64,000 nucleotides of DNA from Stenotrophomonas terrae (GCF_001431465.1 NZ_LDJJ01000006.1:1-64000); one strand, 5' to 3'; positions 16,089 through 25,277 are shown, counted from the stretch's first letter. Numbers and translations: made by a program. The notes: generated by a model from the sequence alone, not told the origin.

Positions 16089-18827
16089 TTGGCAACTACC
16101 GCATCGGCAACGCTTGACCCGTTGCCGCGTACCCGTGGTCTCTATTCCCGGCTGCACCTGCTGATCCTCGCCACCCTGTTGCCCCTGCTGGTGATTGGCG
16201 CCTTTGCGGTCTGGAATGCAGCGCGCGACTACCGACTAAGCTCCGAGCAACGCCTGCAGGAAACCGCTGCCGCCCTGGCCCGGGGCGTGGATCAAGGCAT
16301 CGAGGACAACATCAATCAGCTGCGCCTGCTGTCATTGCTGGCGCCGCAACTGCGGGAAACAGCGCCGGAACTGCAGGCGTGGGCACGCCAGAACCCGGAC
16401 ATCCGGCTGATCCAGGATGACAGCGCCGATGCCCGCACCTTGCCGTCAGACTTGCTGTACGACGCCCGCCGCGAGGGCAAGGTGCAGGTCTCGGACCTGT
16501 TCACCAATATCGACAGCAGGGCGCCTGAAGTAGCCATCGCATTGCCCTTCGACGCTGCCGGCAGCACCCGCGTACTGACCCTGGTGCAGCCCTCCAACCG
16601 CTTGATCGCCAGCATCACCGGTGCCGGCAGCGATCAACACCTGCTGGCCGCCGTGGTCGACAGCAATGGCGTCATCGCCGCGCGCTCGCTGTCACCGGAG
16701 CGCTATATCGGCAAACCGGTACCCGACTGGCGGACCCTGCAACGCAGCGGCGGCGAGCAGGGCTTGATTGATGCCAACAGCACGGAAGGCACGCCGGTGA
16801 TCTTCGCCTACCACCGGCTGCGGGCCGCACCGGGCTGGGCGCTGGTGGTGGGTGAACCGCAACAAAGCTTCCAGGCGCGCTGGCAACAGCCGCTGCTGGG
16901 GATCATTTTCGGTGGCATCGTCGCTGCGGTGATCGCCCTGCTCTGCGCCCATGCCATCGCCCGCAGTATCCTGCTACCCATCCGCTCCCTGGCCCAGCGC
17001 AGCCACAGCATCGTGGCCAATATGCAGGCCCCGCCCGATCCGCAGCCGTCCAGCATCCGCGAAGTGCGCAGCCTGCAGAGCAGCCTCAGCGGCACCGTGG
17101 ATGTATTGAAGAAGAGCGCCGATGAAGCGCGCGAGCTTGCCCGCGACCTCAAGGCCAGCGAGCAGCGCTACCGCGCCGTTGCCGAAGCCGGTGCACTGGT
17201 GCTTTGGCAATCCGACCGCAATGGCACGGTGCTGTCGGCCACTGGCTGGCGTGAACTGACCGGCCAGCCCGATGATCAAGCGCTGGGCAAGGGCTGGCTG
17301 CGGCGGGTCAACGAGGACGATCTTGCACAGATCGAGATCGCCCTGGAACAAAGCTTCACCGCCGCGACCTCGACGCCGTTGGATGTGGAATTCCGCGTGC
17401 TCGATCTGCACGGAAAATGGCGCTGGCTGCGCGCCCGCGGTGCGCGCATCGGCCACAGCCAGAGCAGTTGGGCCGGGGTACTGGAAGATGTGGACGCGCG
17501 CCGCCAGGCCCAGGCCCGCATCGCCTATCTGGCACAGCACGATCCGCTGACCGGGTTACCCAATCGCGCGGTGTTGTTTGAAAAACTCGAGCACGCCCTC
17601 ACCGCTGCCCGCCGCGGCCACCGCAGCGCCTTGCTGCTGTTGGACCTGGACCGCTTCAAGGAGGTCAATGACAGCCTCGGCCATCCCAGCGGCGACCGCC
17701 TGTTGCAGGAAGTTGCGCAGCGCATCCTTGGCTGTGTCCGTGGCAATGATCTGGTCGGCCGGCTGGGCGGCGATGAATTCGCAGTACTGATGGCACCGGA
17801 GAGCCGCGCCCCCGAAGCCGCCTCCTCGCTGGCCGCACGGCTGGTGGAGGAACTGGGCCGCAGCATCGAGCTGGACGGACATCAGTTCGCGGTCAGCACC
17901 AGTATCGGCATCGTATTGATCGACAACCAGTCCACGGCCGCCGACACCTTGATGCGCAACGCCGACCTGGCCCTGTACCGGGCCAAGGATGAAGGCCGCG
18001 GCTGCTATCGCTTCTTCGAGGCGGAGATGGACACGCGCATGCAGCGCCGCCGGCAGCTGGAAACCGAACTGCGCACGGCACTGCACCAGCAGCAGCAGTT
18101 TGAACTGCACTACCAACCCCTGGTGGATCTGCGCGAGCGCAGCGTCGTTGGCTTCGAAGCCCTGCTGCGCTGGAACCACCCGCAGCGCGGCCTGCTTGAG
18201 CCCATCCACTTCCTGGGCCTGGCCGAAGACATCGGCATGATGGTGGCCCTGGGCGACTGGGTGCTGCGCCAAGCCGCGCACGACGCCTGCCAATGGCCGG
18301 AGCAGATGAAGGTGGCAGTGAACCTGTCGGTATCGCAGCTGGCCCAGTCCAACCTGGCCGAGGCCGTCGAGCAGGCCCTGGCCGCAACCGGTCTGGCACC
18401 TTCCCGGCTGGAGCTGGAAATCACCGAGAACGCCTTGATCGCCAACATCCAGGCTGCATCGGCGCATCTGCTGCGGCTGAAGATGGCCGGCGTGTCGATC
18501 GTGATGGACGACTTCGGCACTGGCTACTCGTCGCTGGGCTACCTGCGTGCGTTCCCGTTCGACAAGGTCAAGATCGACAAGTCCTTCATCCGCGACCTTG
18601 GCGAGCAGAGCCAGGGCAGCGCCATCATCGGTGCGGTCTCGCACCTGTGCGCCAAGCTCGGCATCACTTCCACCATTGAAGGCGTGGAAACCCAGGCGCA
18701 GCTGGCGCAACTCAAGGAAGAGCACTGCGCCGAAGGCCAGGGCTATGTATTCGGGCGGCCGATGCCGCTGGCGCAGGTGGATGACTTCATCCGCGACTGG
18801 CACCTGCACTGGAACAGCGACAGCTGA
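16089..18827 (+). CDS. Membrane Cache-HAMP-PAS-GGDEF-EAL c-di-GMP enzyme
   Basis: The product has 912 residues. Order: TM1 (about 22-43), a periplasmic Cache-like sensor (45-265), TM2 (275-298), HAMP-like linker (300-345), PAS (355-475), GGDEF (485-650) and EAL (660-905). GGDEF is intact at residues 560-564, and RGND five residues before it is the RxxD inhibitory site. The EAL domain keeps the usual catalytic set: EALLRW, NLS, ELEITE, DDFGTG, KIDKSF, EGVET and QGYVFGRP. It can therefore be both a diguanylate cyclase and a phosphodiesterase; net direction cannot be told from sequence. Start is TTG with CGGAGACTGAGG upstream; no ATG fits. It stands alone. Confidence 0.92.
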   Translation: MATTASATLDPLPRTRGLYSRLHLLILATLLPLLVIGAFAVWNAARDYRLSSEQRLQETAAALARGVDQGIEDNINQLRLLSLLAPQLRETAPELQAWARQNPDIRLIQDDSADARTLPSDLLYDARREGKVQVSDLFTNIDSRAPEVAIALPFDAAGSTRVLTLVQPSNRLIASITGAGSDQHLLAAVVDSNGVIAARSLSPERYIGKPVPDWRTLQRSGGEQGLIDANSTEGTPVIFAYHRLRAAPGWALVVGEPQQSFQARWQQPLLGIIFGGIVAAVIALLCAHAIARSILLPIRSLAQRSHSIVANMQAPPDPQPSSIREVRSLQSSLSGTVDVLKKSADEARELARDLKASEQRYRAVAEAGALVLWQSDRNGTVLSATGWRELTGQPDDQALGKGWLRRVNEDDLAQIEIALEQSFTAATSTPLDVEFRVLDLHGKWRWLRARGARIGHSQSSWAGVLEDVDARRQAQARIAYLAQHDPLTGLPNRAVLFEKLEHALTAARRGHRSALLLLDLDRFKEVNDSLGHPSGDRLLQEVAQRILGCVRGNDLVGRLGGDEFAVLMAPESRAPEAASSLAARLVEELGRSIELDGHQFAVSTSIGIVLIDNQSTAADTLMRNADLALYRAKDEGRGCYRFFEAEMDTRMQRRRQLETELRTALHQQQQFELHYQPLVDLRERSVVGFEALLRWNHPQRGLLEPIHFLGLAEDIGMMVALGDWVLRQAAHDACQWPEQMKVAVNLSVSQLAQSNLAEAVEQALAATGLAPSRLELEITENALIANIQAASAHLLRLKMAGVSIVMDDFGTGYSSLGYLRAFPFDKVKIDKSFIRDLGEQSQGSAIIGAVSHLCAKLGITSTIEGVETQAQLAQLKEEHCAEGQGYVFGRPMPLAQVDDFIRDWHLHWNSDS

Positions 18828-18884
18828 GCCAGCACTACGCCGTCTGCTGCCGGCACAGCGGGCGCTGTGCCGGCAACTGCGGGC

Positions 18885-19520
18885 TTAGTTGACGCCGCGA
18901 ATCGCCAGCGTCAATGCGAGCACGCTCAGGATCACCGCAATGGTGCCATCCAGTATCCGCCAGGTGGACGGCTTGGTGAACAACGGCGCCAGCATCCGCG
19001 CGCCCAGCCCCTGCACGGTCAGCCAGACGCCGCTGGCGGTGACCACACCGGCAGCGAAGGCCATGCGTGAATCACCGAAGTTGTCGGCAATGGAGCCGAT
19101 CACCATCATGTCCAGCCAGAAATGCGGGTTGATGATGGAGAAACCGGCCGCCGCCATCAGCGCGGTACGCAGTGACTGCTCGCCGTTGTCGTCCAGCTTC
19201 ATGCCGCCACCGCCCACCACCGCACGCCGCGCCGACTGCGCCGCATACCAGGTAAGGAAGGCCACGCCACCCCAGAGCAGCACGGTGGTCAGCCACGGCA
19301 GCTGATCGGTCAGCTGGCGCAGGCCGGCCACGCTGGCCAGGATGAACACCGCGTCGATGGCAAAGCACGTGGCAATGATCGGAATCACGTGCTGGCGCAT
19401 GATGCCCTGGCGCAGGATGAACGCACTCTGCGCGCCGACGATGGCGAACAGACCAATACCGATACCGGCACCACTGAGCCAGGCACTGCCTGCGGCTTGG
19501 GCGGAAATGACCGAAAACAT
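18885..19520 (-). CDS. argO: LysE/ArgO-family basic amino acid exporter
   Basis: The product has 211 residues with about six membrane helices. The LysE/ArgO pattern is clear: GIGIGLFAIVGAQSAFILRQGIMR near the N-terminus and GFSIINPHFWLDMMVIGS in the middle. It should export arginine (and perhaps lysine or toxic analogues such as canavanine). I chose ATG 19520 (MFSVISAQ); the frame is open another 26 codons without membrane character. It is divergent from argP, the LysR-type activator that controls argO in E. coli, with 133 bases between starts. Confidence 0.9.
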   Translation of the reverse strand: MFSVISAQAAGSAWLSGAGIGIGLFAIVGAQSAFILRQGIMRQHVIPIIATCFAIDAVFILASVAGLRQLTDQLPWLTTVLLWGGVAFLTWYAAQSARRAVVGGGGMKLDDNGEQSLRTALMAAAGFSIINPHFWLDMMVIGSIADNFGDSRMAFAAGVVTASGVWLTVQGLGARMLAPLFTKPSTWRILDGTIAVILSVLALTLAIRGVN

Positions 19521-19617
19521 GGGAGACAACCTTGTTACCTGGAGGATGGACGCAGCGGGAGAACCCACCGGCACGTCCGGACGCGGCAATTGTCGCAATG
19601 CAGCATCAAAAAGTAGA

Positions 19618-19643
19618 GCTAAACTTAGTTAACCGTCTTTAGC
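19618..19643. promoter_or_regulatory. Candidate ArgP operator in the argO-argP gap
   Basis: An inverted repeat GCTAAA (19618-19623) and TTTAGC (19638-19643), with 14 bases between, lies in an A+T-rich patch of the divergent intergenic region, ending 10 bases before the argP start. LysR-type regulators typically bind interrupted inverted repeats in such gaps. The spacing is plausible but longer than the minimal T-N11-A box, so this is an inference. Confidence 0.3.
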
Positions 19644-19653
19644 AGAACTTAAT

Positions 19654-20559
19654 ATGCGCATCGACCACGCCCAACTGCGGGCTCTGGCTGCAGTGATCCG
19701 TGAGGGCAGCTTCGAGCGGGCCGCCTTGTCGTTGAATGTCACCGCCTCGGCGGTATCGCAGCGGATCAAGGCGCTGGAGGACAGAGTCGGCAAACTGCTG
19801 ATCAAGCGCACCATTCCCACCGAGGCGACACCGGAGGGCCAGGTACTGGTACAGCTGGCCGAGCAGACCGCCCTGCTCGAGCGTGATGCCTTCGAGCGGA
19901 TCGGCCTCAGCGATGCCGAACTGCCGCGTGCCAGCATCCCGGTGGCGGTCAACCACGACAGCATGGAAACCTGGTTCCCGGAGGCGGTGCAGAGCTTCTC
20001 GCAAAGCACCTCCACCACCCTGGACCTGCATACCGAAGACCAGGACCACACCGTCGCCCTGCTGCGCCAGGGCGCGGTGATGGGCGCGGTCACCACCTTG
20101 TCCGAGCCGGTGCAGGGCTGCCAGATCCACGCCCTGGGCAGCATCCGCTATGCCGCCACCTGCACCCCCGAGTTCCATGCCCGCCACTTTGCCAAGGGTG
20201 TTACCGCACAGGCCCTGGCGCAGGCGCCGGTGCTGGTGTTCAACCGCAAGGACGATATGCAGGCGCGCTATGCGCGGCGTCTGGCCGGGGTCGAGCAGCC
20301 ACACAACGCGCCCACCTGGTGGATTCCTTCCACCCGCGCCTTTGTGCACGCCAATCTTGGCGGGCTGGGCTGGACCATGAACCCGTTGCCGCTGGTGCGC
20401 CGGCACCTGGACAGCGGCCGCCTGGTCTACGTCAAGGCGCGCGCCTGGGAAGACGTGCCGCTGTACTGGCAACACTGGAAGGGCGAGGTCAAGACCATGG
20501 CCCTGCTGACCCGTGCCATCCTGCAGGCCTCGACGTCGCTGGTGCGCAAGCGCAAATGA
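19654..20559 (+). CDS. argP: LysR-type regulator ArgP
   Basis: The product has 301 residues. The N-terminal winged helix-turn-helix is RIDHAQLRALAAVIREGSF..SAVSQRIKALEDRVGKLL, followed by the effector domain; SIPVAVNHDSMETWFPEA and FNRKDDMQARY are ArgP-typical. ArgP (IciA) senses arginine or lysine and activates the exporter gene argO. The divergent placement beside argO supports the name and predicted role. Translation starts at ATG 19654. The downstream gene encodes an unrelated secreted depolymerase on the same strand after 114 bases. Confidence 0.92.
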   Translation: MRIDHAQLRALAAVIREGSFERAALSLNVTASAVSQRIKALEDRVGKLLIKRTIPTEATPEGQVLVQLAEQTALLERDAFERIGLSDAELPRASIPVAVNHDSMETWFPEAVQSFSQSTSTTLDLHTEDQDHTVALLRQGAVMGAVTTLSEPVQGCQIHALGSIRYAATCTPEFHARHFAKGVTAQALAQAPVLVFNRKDDMQARYARRLAGVEQPHNAPTWWIPSTRAFVHANLGGLGWTMNPLPLVRRHLDSGRLVYVKARAWEDVPLYWQHWKGEVKTMALLTRAILQASTSLVRKRK

Positions 20560-20673
20560 GCACCCGGCCCTGCGACGTGCTGCGCTGCAAGTTTCCCTAA
20601 AGGACACTGTCTGTACCTGCCTGAGCGGCGGAAGCTGGGCTGATTGCAACGCCCACCCGTCAGGAGCTGCCAG

Positions 20674-21813
20674 ATGTCGATCACCCGGTCTGTCCCCGTC
20701 GTTTCCAGCTGGCTGCTCGGTGCGTTCGCCGCGCCGCTGGCCACTGCCATGCTGATGTTGATGCCGGCCAGCGCCCAGGCGCTGGACTGCGGCAGCAACA
20801 ATGGCTACACCTGCAGCGGAACGGCCAACCAATACGCTGGCGGCTTCAGCCCGGGCGTCGGCCAGGGCGGCTTTGGCGGCGGCAGCTGCACCGCAAGCAA
20901 GACCCCGGTGGTGTTCATCCCCGGCAATGGCGACAGTGCGATCAGCTTCGACATGCCCGCCGGCGCGGTGAGCGGCTACACCACCCCGCCGCGCTCGATC
21001 TATGCCGAGCTCAAGGCAGCCGGCTACAACGATTGCGAACTGTTCGGCATCACCTACCTCAGCGCCAGCGAGCGCGCCGCACCGCAGTACAACTACCACT
21101 CCCCGGCTACCTATCAGGTGCTCAAGACCTTCATCGACAAGGTCAAGGCCTATACCGGCAAGAGCCAGGTCGACATCGTCAGCCATTCGCTGGGTTCGAC
21201 CATGGCGCTGGCGATGATCAAGTACTCCGGCAACCAGGCCAGCGTGCGGCGCTTCATCAATATCGCCGGCGGCCTGCGCGGCCTGCAGACCTGCCGCAGC
21301 ACCGGCTATCAATCCACTCTGGCCCCCACCTGCAATGCCGAGGCCTACGTCTATCCGTACACCTATTACACGTTCGGCCTGTACCCGAGCACCGGCATCA
21401 CCTATTACGGCTACAACCGCTGGACCGGCAGTGGCAATGGCAGCCTGCGAACCTTCCCGGCCAGCTATGCCGGCATCCGCTTCTACACCATCACCGCCGG
21501 CTCGCGTGACCAGGTGCATTGCTTCACCACCAGCTACAGCGCTGGCTGCGCCGATGGTGCGCTGTTCAACAGCAGCGCCAATGTCTACGCCCAGGTCGAT
21601 GTCGGTGCCGGCAGCAGTGCCTACAGCTTTGACTGGGATTGGAGCGATGGCAGCCCCTACAACTTCGGTGGTGGTGATACCAGCAGCGGCGTCGGTCATT
21701 TTCGTTCCAAGAACAACGCCGGTCTGATCGTACGCAACATGCTCGGCAGTGACTGCAGCAGCGACTGCGCGGCGGGCTACAGCGGCGTTTACGGGCCCGC
21801 GGTGAACCGCTGA
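20674..21813 (+). CDS. Secreted PhaZ7-like poly(3-hydroxybutyrate) depolymerase
   Basis: The product has 379 residues with a signal peptide cleaved after PASAQA (residue 36). The mature start LDCGSNNGYTCSGTANQYAGG and many later stretches (PGVGQGGFGGGSC, SIYAELKAAGYNDCE, KVKAYTGKSQVDIVSHS, GGGDTSSGVGHFR) match my memory of PhaZ7 of Paucimonas lemoignei, an extracellular depolymerase of amorphous PHB. The triad is visible: Ser172 in SHSLGS (mature 136), Asp279 in SRDQ (mature 243) and His342 in GVGHFR (mature 306), close to the reported PhaZ7 residues 136, 242 and 306. The lipase box has Ser at its first position, where PhaZ7 has Ala. CAGGAGCTG precedes the ATG. Many Cys suggest disulfides. 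No PHB synthesis genes are near. Confidence 0.88.
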   Translation: MSITRSVPVVSSWLLGAFAAPLATAMLMLMPASAQALDCGSNNGYTCSGTANQYAGGFSPGVGQGGFGGGSCTASKTPVVFIPGNGDSAISFDMPAGAVSGYTTPPRSIYAELKAAGYNDCELFGITYLSASERAAPQYNYHSPATYQVLKTFIDKVKAYTGKSQVDIVSHSLGSTMALAMIKYSGNQASVRRFINIAGGLRGLQTCRSTGYQSTLAPTCNAEAYVYPYTYYTFGLYPSTGITYYGYNRWTGSGNGSLRTFPASYAGIRFYTITAGSRDQVHCFTTSYSAGCADGALFNSSANVYAQVDVGAGSSAYSFDWDWSDGSPYNFGGGDTSSGVGHFRSKNNAGLIVRNMLGSDCSSDCAAGYSGVYGPAVNR

Positions 21814-21822
21814 GCGCCCTGC

Positions 21823-22584
21823 TCAGTCGAAGTAGATCGACACACCTAACCCGTCTTGCCAGTCGGTGGTGTCCGCGTCCAATCCACGCAGCACCGAGGC
21901 ATCCAGCTGCAGACGCGGGCGCAGCATCCAGCTGACACCGGCACCGGCCGCACGCATGTACTGCGCGCCGGTGCCGTAACCGGCTTCGACATACGCCGAG
22001 ACATCGTCGGCCAACGTGAAGCTGTAGCTGGGTGAGAACAACCAGCCCTTGCCGCCGTCACCCCATTGGCGATCGGCATACAGGGCAAAACTCGTATCGC
22101 CCGGCAATGCCCAGGCGACACTGATACCCAGATCGTAATCGTGCCCGCCGTCGCCCAATGGCGCCCGGCCCCAGGGCAGCGTGGCGCCGGCCTTGAGGGC
22201 AAAGGTGAGCTGATCACTGGCCAGCGCTGGCGCCCATTTCAGCGCCACACTGCCATCGCCACCGCCCTTCTCGTCCACATGCAGGCCCGCGCCACGTACA
22301 CGCAACCCGGCCCAGCTGTCGGCGCCTAGCTGCAACTCCAGCGTATCGGCCACGCCGTAACGCAACAGCGTGTCTGCAATCCACTGGGTGACGGTCACGC
22401 CGCCGCTGCGGTCACGGCTGGCATCGGGCAGTCCCTGTTCCCACGCCCACACCTGCTTGCCAATCGTACTGGTGGAAAAGCCAATGCCGGGGCGGTCGAA
22501 TTCGGGCGCGTCATCGGCATGGGCGCAAGGGGCGGCCAGCGCAAGTGCGACAAACAGAGGGATCGGGAGGTTCATGGCTGCCAT
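21823..22584 (-). CDS. Outer-membrane beta-barrel protein (transporter-like)
   Basis: The product has 253 residues. A signal peptide (LFVALALAAPCAHA) is followed by alternating beta strands with Gly, Trp and Tyr (TLELQLGADSWAGLRV, LSDQLTFALKAGATLPWG-like stretches) and a C-terminal aromatic strand ending GVSIYFD. The pattern matches the MetA-pathway/'transporter' outer-membrane family (PF13557-like). ATG at 22584 or 22575; neither has a clear ribosome site. It converges with the PhaZ7-like gene with 9 bases between stops. The substrate is unknown. Confidence 0.7.
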   Translation of the reverse strand: MAAMNLPIPLFVALALAAPCAHADDAPEFDRPGIGFSTSTIGKQVWAWEQGLPDASRDRSGGVTVTQWIADTLLRYGVADTLELQLGADSWAGLRVRGAGLHVDEKGGGDGSVALKWAPALASDQLTFALKAGATLPWGRAPLGDGGHDYDLGISVAWALPGDTSFALYADRQWGDGGKGWLFSPSYSFTLADDVSAYVEAGYGTGAQYMRAAGAGVSWMLRPRLQLDASVLRGLDADTTDWQDGLGVSIYFD

Positions 22585-22687
22585 GGTCCACAGCGGCTGT
22601 GCTTGACCGTGTGAACGTGGTGCGCAGCGCGGCGTAGCCGCCGGCCTGGCGGCGTTCGCTCGACGCGTCGGTGCTGGCAGCGCTACG

Positions 22688-22791
22688 GGCTTCCCGGCAC
22701 GCTTTGCTTACCCGGGCTACGGTGCTGATCAATCGATGCCGGCGGAGCTGTCGGCTTCCCGGGTGCGCTTGCGCTTACCCGGGCTACGGTG
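22688..22791. repeat. Two direct copies of a CCCGGGCTACGG repeat
   Basis: Two near-identical units, 22688-22724 and 22753-22791, share GGCTTCCCGG, then GCGCTT or GCTT, then TTACCCGGGCTACGGTG. Each begins and ends with complementary CCCGG/CCGGG blocks, so each can form a hairpin. They occupy the gap between two minus-strand genes. The unit looks like a dispersed xanthomonad intergenic repeat distinct from the SMAG elements. Confidence 0.65.
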
Positions 22792-22800
22792 TCGGCGACC

Positions 22801-23724
22801 TCAGTTATGGGTCAGTGCGTAGTCCAGCGCGCCGACCACGGCAGCTACCTGCGCATCGTTGCACTGCTGCGGGGTTGCCTTGGGACTGTCCGGATACACC
22901 TCGGTGGTGGTGGTGTAACGCGCACCACTGACGCTGGCGCACAAGCCCAATGCCTTCAACGGGTACTCGATGACGCCTTCGGCGACCACGGTTGAACCGA
23001 TGATCTCGCCACGCTCATCAGCCGGAGCCAGGTGGGTCACCTTGGCGACTTCCGCATTGACGGCCTGCTGGAACTGCGGCTGGCGGTTCTCGGTGTCATC
23101 CACCAGATAGAACCCGTCCGGAATCTCGCCCGGCTCGAACGGCTTGCCGTCGCGCGCAGCCAGTGCCGGACGGAACTCGGTTTCGTCGGTATCGGTGGTT
23201 TCGTGCAGATCGATATGCATCAGCACTCGCCCCTGCAGTGGCGCGACCAGCGCCATCAACGCCGCCGACTCCTGTGCCGGGCTGTTCGCCACGAAGGAGC
23301 GGTTCGGGTCCAGCGCCTCTGCATTCCAACGCTGGATGCGCTCGTAGCCCCACGGGCTCACGCACGGTGCCACCAGCAGATTGCAGCGGCCGGCATAGGA
23401 TTGCGCCTGCTGATCAACAAACTGCAGTGCACCCTGCACGCCACTGGTTTCGTAACCGTGCACACCACCGGTAACCAACATCACCGGCAAGGTTTCGTCC
23501 CAGTTGCGGCTGCGGATGGCGAACAGCGGGTAGCGGCCCGAGGGGTAGTCCAGCTCGCCGTACTGGCTCACGTCGAAACGCTCGCGCAAGGCGTCGATCT
23601 TGCTCACCACTTCCCCGGCATAGCTGCGCTGCACCTGCTGCAGGGCCAGCCATTGCGCACGCTCGAGCGCGCCCCAGGCCTGACCGGGAGTACCTACGGG
23701 ATAGAAAGCGGCAACAGTGCTCAT
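22801..23724 (-). CDS. M14-family zinc carboxypeptidase
   Basis: The product has 307 residues. Zinc ligands are visible in GVHGYETSG (H-x-x-E) and in HIDLHETTDTDE (second His). The substrate-binding motif DPNRSF and a glutamate in TTTEVYPDS complete the M14/succinylglutamate-desuccinylase-like site. No signal peptide is present, so it is probably cytoplasmic. M14 enzymes of this bacterial group remove C-terminal residues or cleave amidated amino acids; the exact substrate is unknown. An ATG at 23724 starts the frame. The gene is divergent from the glycine-zipper gene and preceded by about 190 bases of gap. Confidence 0.85.
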   Translation of the reverse strand: MSTVAAFYPVGTPGQAWGALERAQWLALQQVQRSYAGEVVSKIDALRERFDVSQYGELDYPSGRYPLFAIRSRNWDETLPVMLVTGGVHGYETSGVQGALQFVDQQAQSYAGRCNLLVAPCVSPWGYERIQRWNAEALDPNRSFVANSPAQESAALMALVAPLQGRVLMHIDLHETTDTDETEFRPALAARDGKPFEPGEIPDGFYLVDDTENRQPQFQQAVNAEVAKVTHLAPADERGEIIGSTVVAEGVIEYPLKALGLCASVSGARYTTTTEVYPDSPKATPQQCNDAQVAAVVGALDYALTHN

Positions 23725-23915
23725 GCGCGGTTCTCTTCAATACGAATGATGGCGCGCACTCTACACCCAAGCCGCGTCGCCTTCAGGCAGCCGCGCCGCA
23801 AAGCATGAACACCGGTTCAATCGGCGCGCCCGCACTTCACCTGCAATTCCAGTTGTCCGGTGCAGGCTGGAGCCACATTGACGCCACTGTGCGCCGCCAG
23901 CAACAGGAGTCCGCC

Positions 23916-24287
23916 ATGGGCAAGCTTCGCCTCTCTCTCGCCTCGGCCATCGCCGTCACCGCCATCACGCTGTCCGCCGGTGCGCAGGCACAGACCTACG
24001 GGCCCAACGATGAAGGCCGCCGCTTCAATGACGGCAGCCGCGTGGTCTGCCACAAGGTTGAGGTCGCCAACAACGCGCGCGACCAGAACCGCATTGCCGG
24101 CACGGCCACCGGCGCGGTGGTCGGCGGCCTGCTGGGCAACCAGGTCGGCAAGGGCAATGGCCGCAAACTTGCCACGGTGGGTGGCGCGGTGGCCGGCGGC
24201 CTTGTCGGCCGCAATGTGCAGGGCCGCAACCAGGAGCGCAATGGGCAGCGCGCAGTTGAAACCCGCTGCGAGCGCGTCTACCGCTGA
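23916..24287 (+). CDS. Glycine-zipper 2TM envelope protein
   Basis: The product has 123 residues. A signal peptide (AITLSAGAQA) precedes a short N-domain with the sequence DGSRVVCHKVEV and a glycine-zipper pair (GTATGAVVGGLLGNQVGKGNGRK, then GGAVAGGLVGRNVQ), the hallmark of the Rickettsia 17-kDa antigen / SlyB-like family. The protein lacks a lipobox Cys. It ends with the sequence ETRCERVYR, giving two Cys that may pair. The ATG at 23916 has AACAGGAGT upstream. The family sits in the outer membrane or periplasm; its role is poorly defined. It is closed by a strong terminator. Confidence 0.85.
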   Translation: MGKLRLSLASAIAVTAITLSAGAQAQTYGPNDEGRRFNDGSRVVCHKVEVANNARDQNRIAGTATGAVVGGLLGNQVGKGNGRKLATVGGAVAGGLVGRNVQGRNQERNGQRAVETRCERVYR

Positions 24288-24302
24288 CGCGCGGTGGATG
24301 CA

Positions 24303-24336
24303 AACAACAAAGGCCCCGTCAGGGGCCTTTGTTGTT
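24303..24336. terminator. Bidirectional rho-independent terminator
   Basis: A perfect 15-base stem (AACAACAAAGGCCCC) encloses the loop GTCA; the A-rich outer arm supplies T-rich ends on both strands (TTTGTTGTTTT on the plus strand). It lies between the convergent glycine-zipper and acyltransferase genes and should end both transcripts. Confidence 0.92.
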
Positions 24337-24350
24337 TTCGGGCCTGGCAA

Positions 24351-25277
24351 TCAGGCCTTGTTTTCGAGCAGACGGCTGATGTCCTCATCCTTCTGCAGCC
24401 ACAAGCCGTTCATCCACTGCTGGAACTGCGCACGGAAGTTGCGGTCTTCCTGGTAGTTGCGGCCGATGAACTCGGCGGGGATCGGCAGCTTGCGTACCAG
24501 CACCTTTACTTCCGGCAGCCGGTTGGCCATCAGGTCCATCATCGAGGGAATGCCTTTGGGATAGACGATGGTCACGTCCAGCAGGGCATTCAGGCCCTTA
24601 CCCATGGCATCGAGCACGAACGCCACGCCACCGGACTTGGGCTTGAGCAGATGTTTGAACGGCGAGGCCTGGCCGGCATGCTTTTCGCGGGTGAAGCGGG
24701 TGCCTTCGACGAAGTTCATCACCGCCACCGGGATGCTGGCGAATTTCTCGCAGGCCTTGCGGGTCACTTCCATGTCACGGCGCCCCAACTCGGGGTTCTT
24801 GGCGATCTGCTTGCGGGTGTAGCGGCCCATGAACGGGAAATCCAGCGCCCACCAGGCCAGGCCCAGCACCGGCACCCAGAACAGCGAGCGCTTCAGGAAA
24901 AAGCGCAGCAGCGGGATACGCCGGTTGAACACTTTCTGCAGCACCAGGATATCGACCCAGCTCTGGTGGTTGGCCAGCACCAGGTAGTGCCCATCGCGCT
25001 CCAGCCCTTCGGTACCGCTGACCGTGAAACGGGTGGCGGTGAAGGCATGGATCATTGCGCTGTTGACCGCGATCCAGCTCTCGGCCAGCCCGGTCAGCAG
25101 CGGATTGCAGGCCCTGCGTACCACCTGGAATGGCAGCGCCGCCTTGAACAACGCCACCACGAACAACGGCAGGCAATGCGCCAGCGTGTTGATCACGATC
25201 AACGGGAGAATCAGAGCTACACGCAACCACACCATGGAAATAACCGCGGGGAACAGCCCCAGAACCCAAAGAAGCAC
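24351..25277 (-). CDS. YihG-like 1-acylglycerol-3-phosphate acyltransferase
   Basis: The product has up to 308 residues. Two N-terminal membrane helices (about 1-50) precede a PlsC domain with the catalytic block NHQSWVDILVL (a variant of NHxxxxD) and the substrate block FVEGTRFT. GLAWWALDFPFMGRY and CEKFASIPVAVMNF resemble E. coli YihG. It should acylate lysophosphatidic acid or a related acceptor at the inner membrane and can set the acyl composition of phospholipids. Start is unsure: GTG 25277 gives the long form, ATG 25235 (MVWLRVAL) a shorter one. It stands alone. Confidence 0.85.
   Translation of the reverse strand: MLLWVLGLFPAVISMVWLRVALILPLIVINTLAHCLPLFVVALFKAALPFQVVRRACNPLLTGLAESWIAVNSAMIHAFTATRFTVSGTEGLERDGHYLVLANHQSWVDILVLQKVFNRRIPLLRFFLKRSLFWVPVLGLAWWALDFPFMGRYTRKQIAKNPELGRRDMEVTRKACEKFASIPVAVMNFVEGTRFTREKHAGQASPFKHLLKPKSGGVAFVLDAMGKGLNALLDVTIVYPKGIPSMMDLMANRLPEVKVLVRKLPIPAEFIGRNYQEDRNFRAQFQQWMNGLWLQKDEDISRLLENKA

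Noticed and set aside
19639..21699. A 686-codon minus-strand frame over argP and the depolymerase gene
   Set aside because: Antisense to two genes with clear motifs; no ribosome site and Ala/Gly/Ala-type composition only.
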